From positions 8,052,001-8,116,000 of the forward strand of contig NZ_CP140772.1 in the NCBI RefSeq assembly GCF_037893185.1: 64,000 nt of DNA, read 5' to 3'. Each line of letters opens with the position of its first letter. Position 1 is the stretch's first letter. A program made the position numbers and the translations under genes. Below, in pieces: positions 24,322 to 33,401 of the stretch. The stretch is from Chitinophaga sp. 180180018-3. GTDB lineage: Bacteria; Bacteroidota; Bacteroidia; Chitinophagales; Chitinophagaceae. The notes under the pieces were generated by a model. That model did not search any database and was not told where the DNA came from. It worked only from the letters and a program-made list of their open reading frames with translations.

Positions 24322-26724
24322 TTATTTATTCTGATCCCGCTCTTTGTTGAGGATCTCAAAAATTTGTTCGATTCGTTCTCCGTTTTCATCCACGAGTGTG
24401 ATGGTGTGTTTCCCTACAGCAGGGTGCAGTGCCATTTGGTGAAACTCGACCGTAGTACCGATAAAGTTATTATCGAGATGCCAGAATATTTTAGCCGCGC
24501 TGTTGCGATGAGTGGCTGTAAATATCGTCTGGCCTGGCTTTCCGTCGATTTCAATCGGTACAAATATCCGGGCATTGGGCCTTGGATAGATCAGCTCCAT
24601 GGGGGCTTTATCCTGTCCGAGTGAGGCGAGGCAGTCTGGTTTATAAGGAGGCAGCGGCTTGTAGGAGTTTTTGCCGCGGTAATAAAATTCCTGAGACGGT
24701 GGCAGAATGAACCAGGACCGGTGCTGCATGAACTGTGGCGACTCACAGCTTTCAGTTACCCGCCACTGCCCGGTTCTGTCGAGATGGATCAATTGATGAT
24801 AAGGGCACACACCGGCTCTGATGCCGGCGAGAGGAACCAATATCGAATCTTTTTCTTCACATAGTTCCGTAGCGCGGAAGCCACTTTTACGGCATACCTC
24901 AATCTTTGTGAGTTTGGAGTAAGGTGTATTGAACCAGCCGCCAGTGCGAAGCAGCCGGAATACATCGAACATGATGGGTGCGGCTGTTGCCACACCAAGC
25001 AGGCCCGGACGGCCTTCACCGTCGGCGTTACCCACCCATACCCCTACTACATATTGCGGGGTGAGGCCGATGGCCCATCCATCGCGGAAGCCGAAGCTGG
25101 TACCTGTTTTCCAGGCAATGCGCTGGGAAGAGGAGAATTGCTGCCATAGCAGTTCTTCTCCTGGGCGCATTACTTCTGTCATGGCTTCAAATGCGTACCA
25201 GATGGAGCCTGCATCGAGGATTCCATCTTTGCTCAGGCCATGGCCGGAGGGGCGTTGTATATTGAGCCGGTAGTTAGCCGGATGGATATCTGCAGGGTTG
25301 TATTTGCCGTTATATTGATCCAGGTGAATCAGCGTGCGGGCAAGGCTGGCATACATGCCGCACATTTCCCAGAGCGTGGTTTCACCGCCGCCGAGGATCA
25401 GGGAAAGTCCGTAATGGTCCGCAGGCCTGTTCAGCGTAGTGATGCCAAGCTTCTGAAGCAGGGTATGGAAGCGTTCGTACCTGTACTGTTGAAGCATGCG
25501 TACTGCGGGGATATTGAGCGACCGGGCAAGCGCACGGGAAGCAGGTACAGCGCCATCGTAGCCGAGATCGAAGTTCTGGGGCGAGTATCCGGCTATCTGC
25601 GTAGGGATATCCGGGATGAGTGTGTTGGGAAGGATCAACCCGTCGTTGAGCATGGCGGCATATAATATGGGTTTCAGCGTGCTGCCCGGGCTTCTTCGCG
25701 CCTGTATGATATCGACATGACTTTCCAGTTCGGGATCCGAAGGATTATAGATATTTCCGACATACGCCAATGTATTGCCGGTTTCTACATCCAGTACCAA
25801 TACGGCGGCATTGTTAATAGCGTTTGCCTTATAAATGTTATGATATCTTTCAGCGATAGCGGTAGCGTTTCGCTGAAGATCCGCTACAACAGTGCTTTTG
25901 ATTCTGGTGAGGCCTGAAGGGTGCTGCAGGTAGTCGCGGCGAAACAGATCCAGCAGATGCGGTGCATCCTGTGGCAGCGGCATCGGCTGATTGGGTAGTG
26001 GCTCCAGCTTTGAAAGCTGGCAGGTAATACTATCGATCGTATGCTGATGATACAGCCTGTCAAGCAGCTGATTACGTTTATTCATTAACGTTACCCTGTT
26101 TCTTCCCGGATGTACAAGTGCAGGGCTATTGGGTAATACAGCCAGTGCCGCCATTTCTCCCCACGACAGCAAATCGGCTCTGCGGCCGTAATACCTCCAG
26201 GCAGCTGCTTCGAGGCCAACCACGTTGCCACCGAAAGGAGCATTGGCCGCGTAAAGGGCGATGATCTTTTTCTTGGAGGCGGCGAATTCCAGCCTGGTGG
26301 CCAGTACTGCTTCTACTATTTTCTGCCAGAAATTGCGTGGCTGGTTACGGGAGAGCCGGATTACCTGCATGGTAAGTGTACTGCCTCCACTCACAACTTT
26401 TCTGCCGCGGATATTCTGTCTTACTGCTCTGCTGAGCGCCAACGGATCAATGCCCCAGTGGTAGAAAAAACGTTTGTCTTCATAGGCAACAATGCACTTC
26501 GCAAATTTCTCCGGAACATGCGGATTATAAGGAAACCGCCATTGGCCATCCGGGGCTATACTGGCATTCAACAGATCGCCGTTGCTGTCTTCCAGTACAT
26601 AGGAAGTAGCTGCGGTGAAAAGTTGTCTGGGTAAACAAAAATAATAGGCGATAAGAAGTATAGTTATAGCAGTCAGCCACCACTTTTTCCTAAGGCACCA
26701 TTGTTTGAATGTATCTAGCTTCAT
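24322..26724 (-). CDS. pbpC: Penicillin-binding protein 1C
   Basis: This 800-aa bifunctional class A PBP has an N-terminal membrane helix (WLTAITILLIAYYFCL) and a GT51 glycosyltransferase with VAYEDKRFFYHWGIDP and GGSTLTMQVIRL. The transpeptidase has S348-T-L-K351, the SLN motif in RSLNIPAV and K539-T-G-T-S. A C-terminal BiPBP_C domain (about 700-795) ends the protein. PBP1C is usually encoded beside an alpha-2-macroglobulin gene, which is true here except that a toxin-antitoxin pair lies between them. It has its own -7 box at 26755-26762. Confidence 0.95.
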   Translation of the reverse strand: MKLDTFKQWCLRKKWWLTAITILLIAYYFCLPRQLFTAATSYVLEDSNGDLLNASIAPDGQWRFPYNPHVPEKFAKCIVAYEDKRFFYHWGIDPLALSRAVRQNIRGRKVVSGGSTLTMQVIRLSRNQPRNFWQKIVEAVLATRLEFAASKKKIIALYAANAPFGGNVVGLEAAAWRYYGRRADLLSWGEMAALAVLPNSPALVHPGRNRVTLMNKRNQLLDRLYHQHTIDSITCQLSKLEPLPNQPMPLPQDAPHLLDLFRRDYLQHPSGLTRIKSTVVADLQRNATAIAERYHNIYKANAINNAAVLVLDVETGNTLAYVGNIYNPSDPELESHVDIIQARRSPGSTLKPILYAAMLNDGLILPNTLIPDIPTQIAGYSPQNFDLGYDGAVPASRALARSLNIPAVRMLQQYRYERFHTLLQKLGITTLNRPADHYGLSLILGGGETTLWEMCGMYASLARTLIHLDQYNGKYNPADIHPANYRLNIQRPSGHGLSKDGILDAGSIWYAFEAMTEVMRPGEELLWQQFSSSQRIAWKTGTSFGFRDGWAIGLTPQYVVGVWVGNADGEGRPGLLGVATAAPIMFDVFRLLRTGGWFNTPYSKLTKIEVCRKSGFRATELCEEKDSILVPLAGIRAGVCPYHQLIHLDRTGQWRVTESCESPQFMQHRSWFILPPSQEFYYRGKNSYKPLPPYKPDCLASLGQDKAPMELIYPRPNARIFVPIEIDGKPGQTIFTATHRNSAAKIFWHLDNNFIGTTVEFHQMALHPAVGKHTITLVDENGERIEQIFEILNKERDQNK

Positions 26725-26754
26725 CAGGGAGATCCGGAATAACTTTTATGCGGT

Positions 26755-26762
26755 CAAAGATA
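26755..26762 (-). promoter_or_regulatory. -7 element for pbpC
   Basis: The minus strand reads TATCTTTG, a full TAnnTTTG match, 31 bp before the pbpC start. It shows that pbpC does not depend on read-through from the alpha-2-macroglobulin gene. No TTG is seen at the -33 position. Confidence 0.5.
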
Positions 26763-26909
26763 GCGTTAACTTATTGTTTTGAGTTGTTCATTGGCAGAAT
26801 AATGGTTGCAGTGCGTAATGAATGAGAATGGATATGGTGGGTAATTGTTTTGGGGGTTCTTTTGCAGGATAGTTTTTTCATCATGTTAATCTATAAAAAA
26901 TCAAAGGTT

Positions 26910-27338
26910 ATGAGAAATCAATTTACAGAAATTGTAAAGCTTATCCGGCAAACATTGTCAACTGAGAAATTATTATTTATTGATAACCAGGGGAATATAA
27001 TTGTGCCATCATTGATGGCACAATTTGCAGATATCCGCAATGCTATTTCAGCAAGGATAGCGCAATCTTCGGAGAACAGGTTACAATTTTGTAACTTTAT
27101 ATCAAATAGTTGGTTTATGGATATTCTTATTGATTTCGATGGCATTAATGATTCTTCTAAAAAAGAATGGTTACTCCAGACCCTGAAACTAATGGGAATT
27201 CGTTTTCAGGAAATAGAAAAGCCTCAAACTCAGGAAGAGTACAACCAGGAGCTGGAGGAAGGAGAAGAAGAAATCCTGAAGGGCAACTTTGTTACCCATG
27301 AACAACTACTCAAACGGATGACAAAAAAATGGAAATAA
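26910..27338 (+). CDS. Probable antitoxin of a ParE/RelE-type module
   Basis: This 142-aa protein has no recognised DNA-binding domain. The central part (KLLFIDNQGNIIVPSLMAQF to DILIDFDG) is followed by a Glu-rich helix and a C-terminal EEILKGNFVTHEQLLKRM, which resembles the toxin-binding tails of RelE/ParE antitoxins. It overlaps the toxin gene by 10 bp, the usual coupling. ATG 26910 is chosen because AAAGG lies just upstream; ATGs or alternatives at 26850 and 26883 would add up to 20 residues with no clear ribosome site. It is longer than most such antitoxins. Confidence 0.65.
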   Translation: MRNQFTEIVKLIRQTLSTEKLLFIDNQGNIIVPSLMAQFADIRNAISARIAQSSENRLQFCNFISNSWFMDILIDFDGINDSSKKEWLLQTLKLMGIRFQEIEKPQTQEEYNQELEEGEEEILKGNFVTHEQLLKRMTKKWK

Positions 27339-27619
27339 TATGGACCCTCAAAGCCGTAGCACAATTAGAGAAGGTCATTGATTATATCCAACAGGATTCT
27401 CCCATGGGTGCCCAAAAAATATATTTAATAATTGTTGACCTTGTAGAAAAAGCGGCCCAACAACCGGAAAGATTTCCTGTTGATAAATACAAAGAGAACA
27501 ATGACGGAAGCTGGCGGGCTTTTGAAAAATATCATTATAGAGTCTCCTACCGTATTACGCAAACTGCTATTCATATCGTTCGTATTCGCCATACCAGCCA
27601 GTCTCCTTTGCAATATTAA
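27329..27619 (+). CDS. ParE/RelE-family toxin
   Basis: This 96-aa toxin of the RelE/ParE superfamily has the typical start IIWTLKAVAQLEKVIDYI, a helix with GAQKIYLIIVDLVEKAAQQPERFP, a central strand FEKYHYRVSYRI and the basic C-terminal strand IHIVRIRHTSQSPLQY. ParE members poison gyrase and RelE members cut mRNA; the family alone does not decide which. It overlaps the antitoxin gene and is followed by a palindrome facing the alpha-2-macroglobulin stop. Confidence 0.85.
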   Translation: MEIIWTLKAVAQLEKVIDYIQQDSPMGAQKIYLIIVDLVEKAAQQPERFPVDKYKENNDGSWRAFEKYHYRVSYRITQTAIHIVRIRHTSQSPLQY

Positions 27620-27645
27620 CAGATCTAAGCATACCATGCTATTAA

Positions 27646-27688
27646 CAAAATGCAGCGAAGATTACCAGTAAATCTCCGCTGCATTTTG
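27646..27688. repeat. Long intergenic palindrome, copy c
   Basis: Arms CAAAATGCAGCGAAGATT (27646-27663) and AATCTCCGCTGCATTTTG (27671-27688) match in 17 of 18 positions around a 7-nt loop. A weaker outer pair TATTAAC/GTTAATA lies beyond. The arm is related to copy d (AAAATGCAACGGAGATTA). It lies between the convergent toxin and alpha-2-macroglobulin genes and probably terminates both. Confidence 0.8.
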
Positions 27689-27709
27689 CTAAAAGCTGAT
27701 TGTTAATAA

Positions 27710-30700
27710 CTACTTCACCACTTCCACCCATCTGCCAGGCTGAAACGCACGTATCGTATTATCATACATCGCTTCACAAGACACCGCAGGCAGGTAATAC
27801 CGCCCCAGATACGCTGCATTCAGCAATACATTGTAGGTACGTTTCTTATTCTCTTCTACATTGAAATAAGTATACACCCTGTCGTCACGTATGTCCATAT
27901 ACGTAGCAGGCGATGAATGGAACGCGCTGTCGTTGCCCATCAGGCGGGTGTTGAGTATTTCCCAGCCAGACGGGAAGATCTGCGACAATGCCATCTGTTC
28001 ATAGTAACCACGTTTTCCGGGATTGGTAATGGTAACAGTAGCCATGAAATCGGTGCCCTGTTTGAGGGTAGCCGGATCCACAGGTTTGCCCTCACGGGTG
28101 CTGTAGCTGATCTGTAATCCGAGTATTTCAGGATTGTTGCTGGCAACTGGCTCCTGGCCTGCCTCCGGTTGTCCCTGAAGTATGAGGCGTACATACAGCA
28201 CATTTTGACCGTTATTCTGGATGTTGATATTACCACCGCTTCCGTTGAAGGTAACAGGGATCTGTGTTACGAATGATTGTCCGCTTACATTTCCTTTCAC
28301 GCCATTCAATGTGTAGCTGAAGCTCATCTTGCTGCCGCCTTTGTTGTTACCGCAGTATTTGGCAATAGCGATAAGAGAATAGGCGGTCGTTTGTGTGCTG
28401 TACCACTGATCGCCCTGCGAGAGTTGCGCGGCAATCTGTTTCACCATTTCGTTGGCGCGTGTCCGTTGTCCGAGTATGGTCAGTGTTTCGAGTATCATGG
28501 CTCTGTCGCGCAAATCGGAGCCAAAGGTACCACTCAGCTGATTGTATGCTTTTACTTCTGTAGGAAGATTTTGTACCAGGGAGTTAGCCACTTCCGGTTG
28601 GCCAGCCAGTTTGTAAGCTGCTGCCAGTCGCCATTTAGCGGGTACAGAAAGGTATTTGAATTCCTTGAGCCTGTTCATGGCGCCCAGTTCCGGCGATTTA
28701 GCCAACGCCAGCAGGTACAGGCGGTAAGCCTGGGTCAGGTCGCTGCCGTAGAAGTTAAGTGTGCCTGGCGCCCAGGAACCTGCTTTATTCCGCTGGTATT
28801 TCTTCCATTGATCCAATAATCCGGGAGGTAACGTATAGCCCTGTGCCTGTGCTTCCACGAGGAAGTTACCGGCATAGTTGGTACCCCACTCATCGGCGTT
28901 ACCTTCTCCGGGCCAGTAGCTGAAGCCACCGTCTGAGGTCTGGAAGCTCTTCAGACGATTGATACCGGCTTTAACATTGCGATCGATATCTGCCAGCTGG
29001 CTTTCTTTCAGATCCATCAGCTGGTTCAATACCAGTTGCGGGAACACGCCTGAAGTGGTTTGTTCTATACAGCCATGCGGATAAGAAATGAGGAAGTTGA
29101 GGCGTTTGGCCAGGTTTAACGATGGGATGGTGGATACTTCCAGCGTTCCTGTGTTGGTACCTGCCATGCCTACCGGACTAAAGGCCGATTGCCAGTTCCT
29201 GTTTCCTTCCAGTGTATTTTCTATGATGTTGGTGATAACCGGGTTAGGATTGCGAACATTCAGTTCTATATTCTCTTCTGCTTTTTCTGCTCCGCTGCTG
29301 GCGACCACTTTAATTTTAGCTACACCTGTTTGTGGTTTTACCTTTACGTCAAAGTATACCAGTTGTTCGCCTGGTTGTGAGAAGGTAACCGTTTTGGTTT
29401 GTTCTCCTACCACTTCCAGTAGCGGGCTGGTACTGAGTGTGACGCTGGCGCTGCGGATATTGGGTTCAAGGCCGAATACGGTAACCGGTAATTGTATGGT
29501 TTCTGTTGGACCTAATACACGTGGTGCCGTAGTCAGCAACATCAATGGTTTCTTTACTGCCACTGTTTTTTCTACGGAACCATATGCGCCCTCCTGGCCG
29601 GCTACTACCATGGCTTTTACTGATCCGATATAAGGCGGCAGTTTGAATTTATGCGTTTGCTTCTGCCCTGATTTCAGGTAGAATGGCCCCATGAATTTCA
29701 CCACCGGTTTGAAGCGGTTGGCTTTGGCTGCGCCTGCATTCCGGTTCAGGCCTTCGTCACCACCTATGCTCAGGATGCGATCCATATCGGCGCCCCAGGC
29801 GCCTATTACGTAGTCGAAAAGATCCCAGGTTTTTACGCCTAATGCCTCCCTTGCATAGAAGGAGCTATGCGGATCAGGCGTCTTGAAGCGGGTCAGATCC
29901 AGCAGGCCTTCATCTACGATGGCGACGGTATAAGTCATTGCTTTACCGTTGCTTTCGCTTACGGTAAGACTGGCTTCTGTTTCGGGTTTCAGCTTATCAG
30001 CCATCGTAATCACCGGTTTCAGTATTGTGCCCGGATCTTCGATGGAGATAGGGATGGTACCATACATGCGGATCGGAAGATCGTTGAGCGTTTGCGCATG
30101 AGGTTGAAGCAAACTAACGTTGACGTATATATTAGGCGCCATGTTCTTCTCTGCCTTGAAGCGGAAGGTAGTCTGCCCCTGTTTGGTGGTAATCCAGTAA
30201 GATTTCAGAATCCTGCTGCCCGATTCAATACTGATCAGGCCCCGGCCACCTTCGCTGCTGGGGATAGTGAGATTGATGTCGTCTCCTGTTTTATAGGTTT
30301 GTTTATCAGAAGTGAATACCAGCATGGCTGCTTCGGCAGGGTTTTCTTTCTGCATACGCTCTGCCCATCCCGGCCAGTCTACATATACCGCCTTTCCGGC
30401 TGTATGTCCGCTCTGCAGGTCTTTTACACGGATCAGATAGCGGCCCCAGTCCGGAGAATTGATCCGGAGGTTCCATTTACCTTTACCGTCCTGCAGGGTA
30501 ACGGTTTCCTTGCTCAGCATCTGGTTGTAGCTGTCTTGCGTGAAATTGGAGAATTCATCTCCTTCACCTTCATCCCACCACCATCTCCACCGGATCTTGT
30601 ACAACTCTACCTGCACGTCGCGGGTGCCGCGGGTGAGATTGCCATTGTCGTCTACATCTACCAAATCAATACTATGTGCCTGATCTGTCAGTAACATACC

Positions 30701-33292
30701 GGTAGTCCGGTCGCCGGTGGGAAGCCGCAAGCCAACATAAGAGGTGAACGGATTGTAAGGCATAGAAAAATGAGCTATGCTGAAATCTCCACCCGGTTCA
30801 AATACTTTTACTTCGAAATTCGCTTTCAGTTGCCCGGGGGCCAGTTTACCCAGCTGTATATCAGCATTCACCGGTGCCGCACCATTATCGTTCAGCGGAC
30901 CATCGAAGATGGTTTTGTTTTCTGCTTCGAAATGGGTTACCGGATCATCGAATGAATAGCCCTGGAAGTTTTTGAAACCGGTTTGCTGTGCAGTCAATGA
31001 TACATCCACTTTGGCTTTCAGATGTTGGGCTGTAGCGCCAAACAGCCACATAGCGGAAAGGGTGCCACTGGTATTTCCTTTCGACAGTGTCTGAGAAGTA
31101 CCGAAGTCCATTTTGATCTTCAGACGGTTGGGTTTTACCGTTTCTATGCGCACATTCTTCTGGAAGGTGGCGCCGCCTACTTTAACTTTGGCTACCCAGT
31201 TACCGGTAGGGTCGTCCGGGTTAGTAGCAGTAGTGAAGCTGTAGAAACCGTTCATTCCCTGATGCTGGTTAATGCGTTTATACAGCTGTCCTTTCGGGTT
31301 AAATAACTCCAGTGAAACCGGGTGATCCGCTGGCAGTTTTTGTGCTTTATCTTCCAGTATAAAAGTCAGGTAGATGGAATCGCCAGGCCGCCACACGCCA
31401 CGTTCTCCGTAGAGGAAGCCTTTGATACCATTTTGTATTTCTTCTCCTTTAACATCGAAGCGGCTTAATGGTAGCGAGCTGCCGTCGTCGAGTTTGAGAT
31501 AGCCTCTTTCATTTTCCCGTTTAGCGATAAGCAGGTAAGGCTTGCGTTTCAGCTCAAAGCTGGCGAGCCCTTCCCCATCGCTTTTAGTTTTATAGATCAC
31601 CTGGTTCTGATAATCCAGCAGCTCCAGTTCTACGCCTATCATCGGTTTGGTATCCCGTATATCCGTTACCGCTACGAGCATGCTGTTGTCGTTACCACGT
31701 TTGGCAATCAGACCGATGTTGGAAGAAATGATATTGCGCGAAGCCCACTTGTCTTTGCTGTAGTAGGAATTTGAGCAGGCATCATTACGTTGATCCCAGT
31801 TGTAACCGAACGGGTAGTAGCTGTCGTAACGCTGCCAGAAAGCGTCGTCTTCATCGATTTTATCGTTTCCGTAATATTCTCCGTCGTCGTCTCCTGCATA
31901 TCTTCTATCCTCATCCTTGCTGGTGCTGTCGGCGGTACAGGCGGTGAGCGCATAGGCCTTCCGGAAGCCAATGGTAACACGGTAAATAGCGCCGGGCTCA
32001 GTTCGGAGTAGTTTGTCAAGATCCAGGAAGAAACGATTTTTCTTATGCAGGTTCACAGATTTATCTGTATCGAGGCGGATGGTTTTTTCCACAACAGGTT
32101 TCGCCACTCTTCTCAATTCCTGGTTTCCATCGAGGTTATTCTGCTGAAGGTATTGCGGTACATTGTTTTCGTAAATTTTGATAATGGAGACGTCTACCGC
32201 ATTGAGGTTCACCGCTTCAAACGGCATAACGAGTTTATTGCTCTGAGGCAGAATCACGCCTTTGCCGGGAATGCTGACAGAAGGCATGGTATTCTCGAAA
32301 TTGACGTTGGCGCTGAAGGCTTTTCCGAGACGTTTGTCGGTAATGTTAATAACGCCTTCGTTTACAATCACATTGTAATTACCTTCGAGCCGGAGCGGGG
32401 CATACACTTTTACTTCGCTGCCATCAATGGTGTAGCGCAGATCGCTTTGTCCTCCGATACCTATCAGGCCTTCCAATGTTTGCGCCGCACTTACAGGATC
32501 AGAGAACTGAACCAGCAGGTGCTGTTCCGGATCCGACATGGCTTTCACATCCAGTACTTTGAAGTCGCCTACAGCGGGTACTTCGATGGTTTTCTTGCCG
32601 GCGTTATCCACTTTGAGTGAAGCGCCGTTCCAGGTCAGTTCCAGGTTACGGGCAGTATTTCCACGCTCTATATTGGCAATGGTAAAGCGGGAAGTTTTCT
32701 CAGCGGCATTGTGTTGCCAGGTGACTGGCAGATTTTTGCCGGCGTATTGAGCAGATAATATTTTTTCAATGGATTGAGGTGCTTCTGCATCGGCGGTATA
32801 AATCACACCAGTAAAGGTCATGCGGTCCAGCGTGCTGTTGGAGCTGGCTTTCAGGCCGTTATCTTCCAGTGAAAAAGAAGGTTTGATGACTTTAAACTGG
32901 AAATCGAACGACTTGAGATCTTTCGGAACATCCAGTATTTTTCCCAGTTTAAAGGATGCATCGTAGGTTTTGCCGGGTTGCAGGTTTTCATCCGGTCTGA
33001 ATTCGATGGTAGTGGCATCTACCCAGTAGGCTTTTCCTTTTACGGAAGGGGAAAAATCGAATACCTCTTTCTCGAGTGGCTCATTCTGGGTATGAGTCAC
33101 GTTGGTTTGAGAAGTGAGGTGAACACGGATGGCGCTTTGTTTGGAAATGATACCGGCAGTGTAGGATTCAATATACCTGGCAAATTCCGGGTTCATTTCT
33201 TTACGCGTGGTGCGGCAACCACAAATTACAATGAGGGCAGCGAGGACACAAGACAATGCTGCTACAACACTAAATCGTTTTGTTGGGTGCAT
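27710..33292 (-). CDS. Alpha-2-macroglobulin family lipoprotein with thioester
   Basis: This giant 1860-aa protein has a lipoprotein signal (AALIVICGC, lipid Cys26), so it is periplasmic or outer-membrane anchored. Many macroglobulin (MG) beta-domains follow, including GEEIQNGIKGFLYGERGVWR (MG2/3 region). After LDLTRFKTPDPHSSFYAREA and the A2M domain comes the thioester motif GCIEQ with C1408 and Q1411, in an alpha/alpha-toroid domain. Bacterial A2Ms trap proteases and are thought to work with PBP1C in envelope defence. pbpC lies downstream but separated by a toxin-antitoxin pair. A second Asp/Glu-rich low-complexity patch (about 460-500) is unusual. Confidence 0.95.
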   Translation of the reverse strand: MHPTKRFSVVAALSCVLAALIVICGCRTTRKEMNPEFARYIESYTAGIISKQSAIRVHLTSQTNVTHTQNEPLEKEVFDFSPSVKGKAYWVDATTIEFRPDENLQPGKTYDASFKLGKILDVPKDLKSFDFQFKVIKPSFSLEDNGLKASSNSTLDRMTFTGVIYTADAEAPQSIEKILSAQYAGKNLPVTWQHNAAEKTSRFTIANIERGNTARNLELTWNGASLKVDNAGKKTIEVPAVGDFKVLDVKAMSDPEQHLLVQFSDPVSAAQTLEGLIGIGGQSDLRYTIDGSEVKVYAPLRLEGNYNVIVNEGVINITDKRLGKAFSANVNFENTMPSVSIPGKGVILPQSNKLVMPFEAVNLNAVDVSIIKIYENNVPQYLQQNNLDGNQELRRVAKPVVEKTIRLDTDKSVNLHKKNRFFLDLDKLLRTEPGAIYRVTIGFRKAYALTACTADSTSKDEDRRYAGDDDGEYYGNDKIDEDDAFWQRYDSYYPFGYNWDQRNDACSNSYYSKDKWASRNIISSNIGLIAKRGNDNSMLVAVTDIRDTKPMIGVELELLDYQNQVIYKTKSDGEGLASFELKRKPYLLIAKRENERGYLKLDDGSSLPLSRFDVKGEEIQNGIKGFLYGERGVWRPGDSIYLTFILEDKAQKLPADHPVSLELFNPKGQLYKRINQHQGMNGFYSFTTATNPDDPTGNWVAKVKVGGATFQKNVRIETVKPNRLKIKMDFGTSQTLSKGNTSGTLSAMWLFGATAQHLKAKVDVSLTAQQTGFKNFQGYSFDDPVTHFEAENKTIFDGPLNDNGAAPVNADIQLGKLAPGQLKANFEVKVFEPGGDFSIAHFSMPYNPFTSYVGLRLPTGDRTTGMLLTDQAHSIDLVDVDDNGNLTRGTRDVQVELYKIRWRWWWDEGEGDEFSNFTQDSYNQMLSKETVTLQDGKGKWNLRINSPDWGRYLIRVKDLQSGHTAGKAVYVDWPGWAERMQKENPAEAAMLVFTSDKQTYKTGDDINLTIPSSEGGRGLISIESGSRILKSYWITTKQGQTTFRFKAEKNMAPNIYVNVSLLQPHAQTLNDLPIRMYGTIPISIEDPGTILKPVITMADKLKPETEASLTVSESNGKAMTYTVAIVDEGLLDLTRFKTPDPHSSFYAREALGVKTWDLFDYVIGAWGADMDRILSIGGDEGLNRNAGAAKANRFKPVVKFMGPFYLKSGQKQTHKFKLPPYIGSVKAMVVAGQEGAYGSVEKTVAVKKPLMLLTTAPRVLGPTETIQLPVTVFGLEPNIRSASVTLSTSPLLEVVGEQTKTVTFSQPGEQLVYFDVKVKPQTGVAKIKVVASSGAEKAEENIELNVRNPNPVITNIIENTLEGNRNWQSAFSPVGMAGTNTGTLEVSTIPSLNLAKRLNFLISYPHGCIEQTTSGVFPQLVLNQLMDLKESQLADIDRNVKAGINRLKSFQTSDGGFSYWPGEGNADEWGTNYAGNFLVEAQAQGYTLPPGLLDQWKKYQRNKAGSWAPGTLNFYGSDLTQAYRLYLLALAKSPELGAMNRLKEFKYLSVPAKWRLAAAYKLAGQPEVANSLVQNLPTEVKAYNQLSGTFGSDLRDRAMILETLTILGQRTRANEMVKQIAAQLSQGDQWYSTQTTAYSLIAIAKYCGNNKGGSKMSFSYTLNGVKGNVSGQSFVTQIPVTFNGSGGNINIQNNGQNVLYVRLILQGQPEAGQEPVASNNPEILGLQISYSTREGKPVDPATLKQGTDFMATVTITNPGKRGYYEQMALSQIFPSGWEILNTRLMGNDSAFHSSPATYMDIRDDRVYTYFNVEENKKRTYNVLLNAAYLGRYYLPAVSCEAMYDNTIRAFQPGRWVEVVK

Positions 33293-33341
33293 CAGGTAAG
33301 CAGATTAGGGTGATAACTAGGTGCGAATGTCGGGAATTTTC

Positions 33342-33366
33342 CTTACCCGGTCTAATCCCGGGTAAG
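33342..33366. terminator. Hairpin between modF-like gene and alpha-2-macroglobulin gene
   Basis: CTTACCCGG (33342-33350) and CCGGGTAAG (33358-33366) are a perfect 9-bp stem. It lies 36 bp past the ABC protein stop and about 50 bp before the alpha-2-macroglobulin start. There is no U-run on the minus strand, so termination efficiency is uncertain. Confidence 0.4.
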
Positions 33367-33401
33367 AAAAAATCGTTACTGTTGCACCAGTCAGCCGCTT
33401 T

